Assembly (NCBI GenBank): GCA_964500645.1
Contig: CAZCOH010000004.1
Location: 1 to 64,000 of the forward strand
From: CAYFIW01 sp964500645
GTDB taxonomy: Bacteria > Chloroflexota > Dehalococcoidia > Lucifugimonadales > UBA826
Length of the DNA stretch: 64,000 nt
Direction of reading: 5' to 3'
A program made the translations under genes and the position numbers. Below the pieces are notes generated by a model. The model had not been told where the DNA came from. It saw only the letters and a list, made by a program, of their open reading frames with translations, and searched no databases. Shown here one piece after another: positions 56,592-63,964 of the stretch. Position 1 is the stretch's first letter, and every line of letters begins with the position of its first letter.

Positions 56592-57084
56592 TCTCAAGTT
56601 TATTTAATGCTCGAAGATAACTCGACTGGGTTTTTGTCTCTAGATTTAGTTGTTCATAGCTAAATGTCGTCGATTTGTTGAAGGCTAATTCCCTTTCGTG
56701 ATTTGTGTACATGTCTGCGAGCTCGAGCAGCTTTTCAGCTTCATTTTCCCAATTTGCGGTTTGGGTAAGTCTCCATATCCACCTCGCTGTTCGTGCGCTA
56801 GGAGGGTAGATATATGCTTCAAGCCACTCAAGAATTAGACTCGAATCTTTCCACGGAATTCCGTATTCCTCACATCTGTGCCATTCAAATTCAGCATCTA
56901 ATGCTAGTTCTTTTTCAGATATGTTCTTAAATTCAGTGCACCATTTTTCTATAGTTTTCAAACTTGGCGAGAAATCTGGATGTCGGTTCCTAAGGGTTTC
57001 TCTTATTTCAGGTTCATTTTGTCCAGAGGCAAATAAAATGTATGCTTCCAGAAATTGTTCTTCATCATTCTGATCATTAGTCAT
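56584..57084 (-). CDS. Hypothetical protein with HTH-like N-terminus
   Basis: A 166-residue, helix-rich soluble protein. Residues about 9-55 (EAYILFASGQNEPEIRETLR, SPSLKTIEKWCTEF) resemble a homeodomain-like helix-turn-helix. The rest (ILEWLEAYIYPPSARTARWI) is tryptophan-rich and unassigned. It is coupled to the MOSC gene by overlapping ends, so the two may work together. An AGAGG site precedes the ATG. Confidence 0.72.
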   Translation of the reverse strand: MTNDQNDEEQFLEAYILFASGQNEPEIRETLRNRHPDFSPSLKTIEKWCTEFKNISEKELALDAEFEWHRCEEYGIPWKDSSLILEWLEAYIYPPSARTARWIWRLTQTANWENEAEKLLELADMYTNHERELAFNKSTTFSYEQLNLETKTQSSYLRALNKLENV

Positions 57085-57248
57085 ACTTAACCTCTAGTAA
57101 AAATTTCCTGCCAGCAGGCCGATGGTTTATTTTAAATCAGTAAACTAGTATGAATCGAATCGATTTTAATGTTTAACAATAATTTGCAGAAATAGTAGCT
57201 TTCCAGGCAAAATCGTATACCTTTAAATAAAACTTGGAAATTTATCTA

Positions 57249-57258
57249 GGAACGTTCC
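57249..57258 (+). promoter_or_regulatory. Perfect palindrome GGAACGTTCC upstream of a start codon
   Basis: GGAACGTTCC, a perfect 10-base palindrome, ends 4 bases before the ATG at 57263. It could be an operator, or part of it could act as a ribosome site. Confidence 0.35.
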
Positions 57259-57262
57259 CAGT

Positions 57263-57502
57263 ATGAGTAATAAAAGTTGTTGTCAATGTCCTGAATCCGG
57301 ACAAGAGAATTTTAAAGTAACAAGTAATTCAGTTGAACTGGTTCAGTTGATTGATGATAGTTGGTGGTGTAGAGAACACGCATCTTCTTTTCTGGAAAAA
57401 GAAGAAAAACGGTTGATCTATTCTCCGAATAGGGCGACATCTATTACTGAGCAAAGTCTTTTAGACCAGGTAAGGATGCTTAAGTCACGAATAAAAATAT
57501 AA
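57263..57502 (+). CDS. Small hypothetical Cys-containing protein
   Basis: A 79-residue protein starting MSNKSCCQCPESGQE, with CCxC near the N-terminus and WWCREH near 36-41. Together these residues could hold a zinc ion. The C-terminal half is a charged helix (SLLDQVRMLKSRIKI). I do not recognise the family. The palindrome GGAACGTTCC lies directly before the start, and its left half could serve as a weak ribosome site. Confidence 0.62.
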   Translation: MSNKSCCQCPESGQENFKVTSNSVELVQLIDDSWWCREHASSFLEKEEKRLIYSPNRATSITEQSLLDQVRMLKSRIKI

Positions 57503-57540
57503 TATAGCTAGTAACGTATTATGTCTGAAGAATGATAATT

Positions 57541-57673
57541 TTATTTAGTCATAAATATGGCAGTGACTAGAGATACCAAGGCAAAAACAAGTGGAATCAT
57601 TACCAGGGCTGTCCATTCCAATTTTGTGTTAGGAATATTTACAGGAATGCCTCTCCATTTAAAAAGAATTCAT
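57541..57673 (-). pseudogene. KWxGI small membrane peptide (copy 2), apparent frameshift
   Basis: The minus strand encodes FKWRGIPVNIPNTKLEW and then one hydrophobic helix ending AIFMTK. It matches copy 1 at 40277-40405 (K-W-x-G-I, N-x-P, E-W, helix). The ATG at 57673 would give MNS-FKW only if the run of five A at 57661-57665 had four. As written, the frame shifts by one at that point. This is either a sequencing slip or a decayed gene. TATAAT lies exactly 6 nt before the ATG. Confidence 0.55.
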
Positions 57674-57679
57674 GAGGAG

Positions 57680-57685
57680 ATTATA
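57680..57685 (-). promoter_or_regulatory. -10-like TATAAT, leaderless start
   Basis: On the minus strand TATAAT, a consensus -10 box, ends exactly 6 nt before the ATG of the frameshifted KWxGI copy. Confidence 0.5.
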
Positions 57686-57772
57686 TATAGCTGCATGAAA
57701 GCCCTATAAAGGACTCTATTCTAGGTATGATAATTCAAAGAGATACTTCAGCCATATTTTTTGACTACTGAT

Positions 57773-58009
57773 TTACCGATTAACCCATTTTTCTAGGAAC
57801 ATCTTGTAGGGAATCCAATAGCCAACCGCACCTATTGATCCACCAATAACTATGAATATATTTTTAGCTTGACTCCACCAAACTGGTGGTTGTTCAAAAA
57901 AATATAAGGGATCAATAATTACCGAAATCCATCCTCCGACAAGGGCACCGAATGCCATTATCATGACACCGATGAAGATTACTATTGCGTCTCTTCGGTT
58001 GATTATCAT
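57773..58009 (-). CDS. Small hypothetical two-TM protein
   Basis: A 78-residue protein with two helices (about 9-30 and 48-66) separated by a FFEQPPVWWSQ loop, and a basic end (KWVNR). I do not recognise a family. No Shine-Dalgarno site is present. TATAAT lies exactly 6 nt before the ATG, suggesting leaderless translation. Confidence 0.72.
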   Translation of the reverse strand: MIINRRDAIVIFIGVMIMAFGALVGGWISVIIDPLYFFEQPPVWWSQAKNIFIVIGGSIGAVGYWIPYKMFLEKWVNR

Positions 58010-58015
58010 AGAAAA

Positions 58016-58021
58016 ATTATA
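58016..58021 (-). promoter_or_regulatory. -10-like TATAAT, leaderless start
   Basis: On the minus strand TATAAT ends exactly 6 nt before the ATG at 58009. Confidence 0.55.
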
Positions 58022-58170
58022 TGTTCTATAGACATGGAAAGTTAAGCTGGTTTCAGTTGCTGAACCATTAAGTGACTACCAATTTGGAAAAAGTTCTGAC
58101 TTTTATTATCATCACATTGAGTTTAAAAATCATTAGTTTTCGTATTTGAATACGAATTGGAAGGAAAAAC

Positions 58171-58977
58171 ATGGGAGAACTTGACGGTAAAGTTGCGATA
58201 ATTACTGGGGCCGGTAGGCTCAGGGGAATCGGTCGTGCTGCTGCAGTGTCGCTAGCAAAGCTAGGCGCTGATGTGGTAGTCACTGGAACTGGGAGAGATC
58301 CATCCTCATACCCGGACGATGAAAAAGCAGTGGGGTGGAGAGATATTGAGAGCGTTTCGGAACTTGTGAGGGCTGAGGGAAGAAGGGCATTGCCACTGAT
58401 CATGGATGTTACTAGTACATCTGATGTGGACAACATGGTAGATCGCACAATTGATGAACTGGGCAGGGTGGATATATTGATAAATAACGCTGCATTTAGA
58501 AGAGGTGAGGACAGAGTTCCGATATTGGATCTGAGTGAGGAACTCTTTCAAAGAGTAATGGACATAAAGGTAACAGGTACGTTTCTATGTACCAAGGCGG
58601 TTGTCAAACATATGATAGATCAAGGAGACGGTGGCAAAATAGTTAACATCTCCTCGACTGCCGGCAAAACTGGAGCACCAAATTTCCTTGCCTACAATGG
58701 TGCTAATTTTGCGATAGTTGGTATGACACAATCTATGGCAAGAGAACTTGGTCCACATAAAATCAATGTTAATTGTGTTTGTCCTGGTGCAGTTGATACT
58801 TCTCGAATGGATGTTGTTCGCGACAACTGGGAAGAGATGGCTGCCAATACTCCCATAGGACGAAATGGTACAGACGACGAGGTAGGAGATTTTTGTGCGT
58901 ACCTTTGTACGGAAGCATCTTCATGGATTCATGGACAGTCCATTAATCAAAATGGTGGAGCATTTATGGCTCATTAG
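58171..58977 (+). CDS. SDR family protein with Asn in place of catalytic Lys (paralog)
   Basis: A 268-residue SDR, a close paralog of the gene at 36814. The nucleotide loop TGAGRLRGIGRA carries the same two-residue insertion. NNAAFRRG and NISSTAG are present, and YxxxK again reads YNGAN (about 175-179), so the lysine is Asn. Conservation of this change in both copies argues against random decay. A GGAAGG site precedes the ATG. It ends 19 bases before a 20-bp hairpin. With its paralog it brackets the small-gene block. Confidence 0.91.
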   Translation: MGELDGKVAIITGAGRLRGIGRAAAVSLAKLGADVVVTGTGRDPSSYPDDEKAVGWRDIESVSELVRAEGRRALPLIMDVTSTSDVDNMVDRTIDELGRVDILINNAAFRRGEDRVPILDLSEELFQRVMDIKVTGTFLCTKAVVKHMIDQGDGGKIVNISSTAGKTGAPNFLAYNGANFAIVGMTQSMARELGPHKINVNCVCPGAVDTSRMDVVRDNWEEMAANTPIGRNGTDDEVGDFCAYLCTEASSWIHGQSINQNGGAFMAH

Positions 58978-58996
58978 CTGTTCACCCACTTTCTGA

Positions 58997-59042
58997 AAAT
59001 CAGGGTTCATACCCCATTTCTGTGGGGTATGAACCCTGATTT
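58997..59042. terminator. 20-bp perfect inverted repeat, bidirectional terminator
   Basis: The arms 58997-59016 and 59023-59042 (AAATCAGGGTTCATACCCCA and its reverse complement) pair over all 20 bases across a 6-base loop. It separates the convergent SDR and NhaA genes. Confidence 0.88.
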
Positions 59043-59065
59043 GGTTGATCCAAAGTATTATGAGT

Positions 59066-60229
59066 CTACTTTTTCGCAGGGGTTAATCTGAGCGTAGTGT
59101 ACCCAAGTATTCCAGATAGTAGAGAAGCGCTTATTACCCCTATTCTAACCAGTGTTTGGATTTCTCCTTCGCCAAAGGCAAGGCCGCCTATAAACAAACT
59201 CATGGTGAATCCGATTCCCGTCAACAACGCTAATCCGTAATATTGGCGCCACGAAACATCGTCCGGTATTGAGCACAGATTGAGAAGTGAACCTAAAAGA
59301 GTGAATGATAGAACCCCAATTTGTTTTCCGAAAAATAAACCGAGGGCTATGCCTAGAGTTACGGGTTCAGTGAATAAATCAAGAGATAACCCTTTGAAAG
59401 AAACACCAGCGTTGGCCAGTGCGAATATTGGTAGTATCAGAAAGGCAACCCACACGTGCAAACTATGCTCAAGTTTATATAAAGGACTGTCTTCGCTATT
59501 ACCCGACTTTGATGGAATGAAAAAGGCGACTAATACTCCTGCTAAAGTGGCGTGGAGACCGGATTTAAGTATGCACACCCACAGAATTAGCCCTAGTAAC
59601 ATGTAAGGAGATAATTTTGTAACATGCTTCTTGTTTAAAGCTATCAATCCCAACAATGTCACAGCCCCAAATGCTAGTGGTAGGAAAGCGAGTTCATCAG
59701 TGTAGAACATAGCGATGATAAGAATTGCAGCAAGATCATCAATGATAGCTATGGAAACCAAGGTCAATTTTAAGGATTCTGGAACCCGATTTCCTAGCAA
59801 CGTTATGATACCTAGGGCAAAAGCGATATCTGTGGCAGCCGGGATTGCCCATCCTCGGATAGTGACAGGGTCTCCGATATTTAAAGAGGTGTAAATAAGT
59901 GCCGGTATAATCAGTCCTCCCAACGCTGCTATGGCGGGGAGACTGATTTGTTTTCTGCTGGATAGTTGTCCGTCTAATACCTCTCGCTTTATTTCTAGGC
60001 TTACCAGCAGAAAAAATATAGCCATGAGGCCGTCGTTTATCCAGTGGTGCAGATCTTTATCGATATAGAAGCTTCCTATCTGAATCAGAACTTTGGCTGA
60101 CAGGACGTCTTCATAGGAGGTGTGCAGAGGGGAATTTTTAATCAATATAGCTGCCACTGCTGCTATAACAAGCAGTATTCCTCCTGCTGATGCAAGATGG
60201 AAGAATTCCCTGAGCATTTTAACGGGCAT
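59066..60229 (-). CDS. nhaA: Na+/H+ antiporter NhaA
   Basis: A 387-residue NhaA with about 11-12 membrane helices. The paired aspartates are in LVSIAIIDDLAAILIIAMFY, and GWAIPAATDIAFALGII is the conserved helix before it. It exports sodium in exchange for protons, which fits a marine setting. The gene stands alone on the minus strand and ends at the 20-bp terminator. Confidence 0.95.
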   Translation of the reverse strand: MPVKMLREFFHLASAGGILLVIAAVAAILIKNSPLHTSYEDVLSAKVLIQIGSFYIDKDLHHWINDGLMAIFFLLVSLEIKREVLDGQLSSRKQISLPAIAALGGLIIPALIYTSLNIGDPVTIRGWAIPAATDIAFALGIITLLGNRVPESLKLTLVSIAIIDDLAAILIIAMFYTDELAFLPLAFGAVTLLGLIALNKKHVTKLSPYMLLGLILWVCILKSGLHATLAGVLVAFFIPSKSGNSEDSPLYKLEHSLHVWVAFLILPIFALANAGVSFKGLSLDLFTEPVTLGIALGLFFGKQIGVLSFTLLGSLLNLCSIPDDVSWRQYYGLALLTGIGFTMSLFIGGLAFGEGEIQTLVRIGVISASLLSGILGYTTLRLTPAKK

Positions 60230-60449
60230 ATTTAGCCACCATTTCTATAGAATTTTTATAATAAGTAATCCTACCTAACCTCAAGTTAGATATCCTGTAT
60301 TATTTTCCTCCTCTTATCTTGTATTTGGTAATTACTTTTCAGTGAACTTTTTTATGACCTGCGTAGATGTTATTTATCTAGTAGACTAGTGGAATAACTG
60401 ATTTAACACTCTTGAATGACTTATATTGTCATCAAACGGAGGAGAAATT

Positions 60450-61904
60450 ATGACGACTACTAGTGTGAAAACCAATCCGGAATTGCTTGCACACCTATTG
60501 AGGAGGGCTGCCTTCGGTGCTACTCCTAGAGAGATGGACATCTATAGTCAGATGGAATATGACGATATAGTAGATTCCCTGATGGATTTCAGTGAAGAAG
60601 ACGTGATCCCTGATGACATGATCAACAGATTTCATAAGGACCAATCAGATTTTAGGTCTGCAAATGGTGCTGGTGCCAACTGGGTCTACAGAATGGTGAT
60701 GACAAAAACCCCTCTGAGAGAAAAAATGTGTCTATTCTGGCACAGAGTATTTGCTACAGCTTCAACGAAGCTCATAACGAGTAGGCCCATTATCAATCAG
60801 ATAGCTATGTTCAGAAAACACGGAGTAGGTACATTTGATAATTTACTTCTGGAACTTTCAAAAGATCCCGCGATGATAATGTGGTTGGACAATCAGGATA
60901 ACCATGGATCTAATATCAATGAAAACTTTGGTAGAGAGATATTGGAACTTTTTGCTATGGGTGTAGGTAACTACACAGAAGAGGATATTAAAGAGACTGC
61001 ACGTGCTTTTACTGGTTGGAGAGTGGTTAACCCAGAATATATGTCAATTAAGATGAGGAATAACACAGTTAGACCTTATGGATACATATCTTGGCAGTAT
61101 GAATACGATGAAGAAGATCACGACCATGGTGAGAAAACGATACTTGGAGAGACCGGAAACTGGAATGGCGAGGATGCGGTAAGAATAATATGCAGCAATA
61201 ATGCGACTGCAGAGTACCTTGCTAGGCATCTATATCATTTCTTTGTGGCGGATGAACTACCTGTTCCTCAATGGCCGCATGAAGGTCCAAGAGATCCACA
61301 TGCTATTAAAGTGATGACCGATGCGTATTTTGCTAATGGTCACAGCATTGAGGCTATGCTAGAGGCGATTTTCAAGTCTGATTTCTTTAAAGATGAGTCA
61401 GCTATGTATGCACGTATCAAGAGTCCAGCTGAAATGGTTGTTGGAGCTATGAGACTAGCTGGGCCAATTGAGATACCCTCGCGAGAAATTTATTACGCTC
61501 AGGGCGTTTGCGCGAATATGGGTCAAGGTTTGTTGAGGCCACCAAGTGTGGAGGGTTGGCAGGGAGGAGATGAGTGGATAAATACTGGGACTTATGTGGA
61601 GAGGATTAATTTTGCTACCAGAATTCTTAATGAGCCCAATAAAGAAGGCATTAAAGATATATTGGATAGGATAAGGAGTGTGGATTCTAACTCTTATGTT
61701 ACCGCTGATGATCTGGTTAATAGGTGCCTAGATGTTCTCGGGCCAATAAGCGTATCTATAGGTACAGAGGCTGGATTGAAAACCTATGCCTCAAAATTTG
61801 GTGATTTGTCCTGGGATACTGAATCTAAGTTATCTGAGTTTGAAGATGCGGCTTTGGCCGTTATTAGATTAATTGTTTGTACTCAGGAGTATCAAACGGT
61901 ATGA
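60450..61904 (+). CDS. DUF1800 family protein
   Basis: A 484-residue DUF1800 protein. The start HLLRRAAFGATPREMD, then EKMCLFWHRVFA, NENFGREILELFAMGVGNYTEEDIKETARAFTGW and the PPSVEGWQGGDEWINT stretch are all family hallmarks. DUF1800 genes often pair with DUF1501 genes. Here the partner is a tandem pair of NHL proteins. I see no signal peptide. I chose ATG 60450 because GGAGGAG lies 6 nt before it. A TTG 8 codons upstream is less likely. Confidence 0.93.
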   Translation: MTTTSVKTNPELLAHLLRRAAFGATPREMDIYSQMEYDDIVDSLMDFSEEDVIPDDMINRFHKDQSDFRSANGAGANWVYRMVMTKTPLREKMCLFWHRVFATASTKLITSRPIINQIAMFRKHGVGTFDNLLLELSKDPAMIMWLDNQDNHGSNINENFGREILELFAMGVGNYTEEDIKETARAFTGWRVVNPEYMSIKMRNNTVRPYGYISWQYEYDEEDHDHGEKTILGETGNWNGEDAVRIICSNNATAEYLARHLYHFFVADELPVPQWPHEGPRDPHAIKVMTDAYFANGHSIEAMLEAIFKSDFFKDESAMYARIKSPAEMVVGAMRLAGPIEIPSREIYYAQGVCANMGQGLLRPPSVEGWQGGDEWINTGTYVERINFATRILNEPNKEGIKDILDRIRSVDSNSYVTADDLVNRCLDVLGPISVSIGTEAGLKTYASKFGDLSWDTESKLSEFEDAALAVIRLIVCTQEYQTV

Positions 61905-61919
61905 GTAAGGAGATATAGG

Positions 61920-62942
61920 ATGGTTTCAACAAAATTTGATCTTAGGTACAGTTCAAATATAGGGTTTGCCGCAGATCAGGGTGGTAGAGGCTTCCAGCAT
62001 CCCAGTGATCTTGCTATAAGGCCGTCTGATGAGAGAATCTTTGTTGCTAGTAGAAGTTTTCTGATGCCGATAGTTGCTGGTGGGTTATCTGATACCACAG
62101 GCGTTGAAATGGTTTCTAAAGACTTTGAGTTTTTTGGAAAAATAAGTTCTGCAGGTACCTCAGAAGGGCACTTGACAGCGCCTAGCGCTTTAGCTTTTGA
62201 CTCTGCTGAAAATCTGTATGTTGCGGACGAGTATCTGAACACGATATCCATATTTAATCCAGAAGGTGATTTTTTGCGCTCATGGGGAGTAAAAGGTAGT
62301 GCAGATGGGGAATTTGATAATCCATCGGGCCTTTTGATAATAGAAGATGTCGTATTTGTGGTAGATACCATGAATCACAGGATCCAGAAATATGATCTGG
62401 ATGGGAAATATATTGGATCATGGGGATCAAAAGGATCGGATAAATCGCAGTTTAAGTATCCCTGGGGTATTACTACGGGCAACGACGCAGACATTTACAT
62501 TGCTGACTGGGGCAATGACAGGATAGAGAGATATTCTATAGAAGGTGAATATATATCGAGTTTCTATGGGGATGATTCGGAGATTCCTTTAAACAGACCT
62601 GCTGGGGTTGCAGTTTCACAGGATGGGAATATGTATGTTGCAGATTGGGGCAACCAACTTCTTCAGGTTTTTGATGCGGATGGTAAATTCCTGGCGAGGA
62701 ATCGAGGCGAGGCAGATCTGAACCCGTGGGTACTAGAGTATTTCGAAGCCCAGCAAGATGAAAAAAGAGCGAGATCTACTTTTGTACCGGTATTTGAGAC
62801 AGATACTAATGATGTAAGGGAAATATCATCTAGAATAGAGTCCTTTTTCTGGGATCCATGTGCAGTGATACTAGACAAAGAAGAAAGGGTATACGTGCTT
62901 GAAACCTGTCGCCACAGGTTTCAAATATTTGATACGAAATAA
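61920..62942 (+). CDS. NHL repeat protein (tandem copy 1)
   Basis: A 340-residue NHL-repeat beta-propeller. Repeats such as KGSADGEFDNPSGL, VVDTMNHRIQKYD, FKYPWGITTGNDADIYIADW and RPAGVAVSQDGNMYVADW recur about every 45 residues, giving roughly six blades. No signal peptide is seen. It follows the DUF1800 gene by 15 nt and is duplicated next door. Substrate or partner is unknown. The last 40 bases of the gene contain a perfect 11-bp inverted repeat. Confidence 0.92.
   Translation: MVSTKFDLRYSSNIGFAADQGGRGFQHPSDLAIRPSDERIFVASRSFLMPIVAGGLSDTTGVEMVSKDFEFFGKISSAGTSEGHLTAPSALAFDSAENLYVADEYLNTISIFNPEGDFLRSWGVKGSADGEFDNPSGLLIIEDVVFVVDTMNHRIQKYDLDGKYIGSWGSKGSDKSQFKYPWGITTGNDADIYIADWGNDRIERYSIEGEYISSFYGDDSEIPLNRPAGVAVSQDGNMYVADWGNQLLQVFDADGKFLARNRGEADLNPWVLEYFEAQQDEKRARSTFVPVFETDTNDVREISSRIESFFWDPCAVILDKEERVYVLETCRHRFQIFDTK
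62376..62572 (+). repeat. 197-bp identical tract shared by NHL genes, copy 1
   Basis: These 197 bases are identical to 63401-63597, while both flanks differ. The tract codes for about 65 residues of NHL blades. Confidence 0.92.
62900..62925 (+). other. 11-bp inverted repeat within the 3' end of NHL gene 1
   Basis: TTGAAACCTGT pairs with ACAGGTTTCAA over a CGCC loop, inside codons for LETCRHRFQ near the stop. The same hairpin occurs in the second gene at 63924-63949. Confidence 0.7.
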
Positions 62943-62971
62943 CTTTATTTCATTACTCGGAGGGGTTGAGG

Positions 62972-63964
62972 ATGGTTTCAACAAAATTTGAACTTAGGTA
63001 CAGATCAAATATAGGGTTTGCAACAGATCAGGGTGGTAGAGGATTTCAACACCCGAGTGATCTCGCAATGAGACCATCTGATGGAAAAATATTTGTTGCG
63101 AGTAGAGGTGTTGGACCCACTATTGGGGTTCAAATGGTTTCTAAAGACTTTGAGTTTTTTGGAAAGGTAAGTTCTTCGGGTTCAGATGAGGGTCAAATGT
63201 CTCAACCCAGCGCACTCGCTTTTGATTCTACGGAGAATCTGTATGTAGCGGACGAGAGCTTAAATCGGATATCCGTGTTCAATCCAGAAGGTGATTTTTT
63301 GCGCTCATGGGGGGTAAAAGGTAGTGCAGATGGGGAATTTGATAATCCATCGGGACTCTTAGTGGTTGGAGATGTCTTATTTGTTGTAGATACCATGAAC
63401 CACAGGATCCAGAAATATGATCTGGATGGGAAATATATTGGATCATGGGGATCAAAAGGATCGGATAAATCGCAGTTTAAGTATCCCTGGGGTATTACTA
63501 CGGGCAACGACGCAGACATTTACATTGCTGACTGGGGCAATGACAGGATAGAGAGATATTCTATAGAAGGTGAATATATATCGAGTTTCTATGGGGAAGA
63601 TTCTCAAATTCGTTTAAACCGGCCTGCAGGGATTGCAGTTTCACCGGATGGGAATATGTATGTTGCGGATTGGGGTAACCAACTTCTTCAGGTCTTTGAT
63701 GGGAATGGTAAATTCCTGGCGAGGAACCGGGGTGAGGCAGATCTTAACCCTTGGGCGTTGGAATATTTTGAAGCCCAGCAAGATGAAAAAAGAGCGAGAT
63801 CTACCTTCGTTCCGGTATTTGAGACAGATACTGATGATGTAAGGGAAATATCGGCTAGGATAGAGCCGTTTTTCTGGGATCCATGTGCAGTGATACTGGA
63901 TAAAGAAGAAAGGGTATACGTGCTTGAAACCTGTCGCCACAGGTTTCAAATATTTGAAACCTGA
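62972..63964 (+). CDS. NHL repeat protein (tandem copy 2)
   Basis: A 330-residue paralog of the gene just upstream, sharing the start MVSTKFELRYRSNIGFATDQ. It lacks about 8 residues near position 45-55 (RSFLMPIVAGG in copy 1). The middle is almost identical at DNA level, with a fully identical 197-base tract. GAGGGG precedes the ATG, and a TTG two codons upstream is possible. The role is unknown. A further copy could lie beyond the window. Confidence 0.92.
   Translation: MVSTKFELRYRSNIGFATDQGGRGFQHPSDLAMRPSDGKIFVASRGVGPTIGVQMVSKDFEFFGKVSSSGSDEGQMSQPSALAFDSTENLYVADESLNRISVFNPEGDFLRSWGVKGSADGEFDNPSGLLVVGDVLFVVDTMNHRIQKYDLDGKYIGSWGSKGSDKSQFKYPWGITTGNDADIYIADWGNDRIERYSIEGEYISSFYGEDSQIRLNRPAGIAVSPDGNMYVADWGNQLLQVFDGNGKFLARNRGEADLNPWALEYFEAQQDEKRARSTFVPVFETDTDDVREISARIEPFFWDPCAVILDKEERVYVLETCRHRFQIFET
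63401..63597 (+). repeat. 197-bp identical tract shared by NHL genes, copy 2
   Basis: Identical to 62376-62572. The offset between copies is 1025 bases. Confidence 0.92.
63924..63949 (+). other. 11-bp inverted repeat within the 3' end of NHL gene 2
   Basis: This is the same perfect hairpin as at 62900-62925, with stem TTGAAACCTGT and loop CGCC. Confidence 0.7.
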
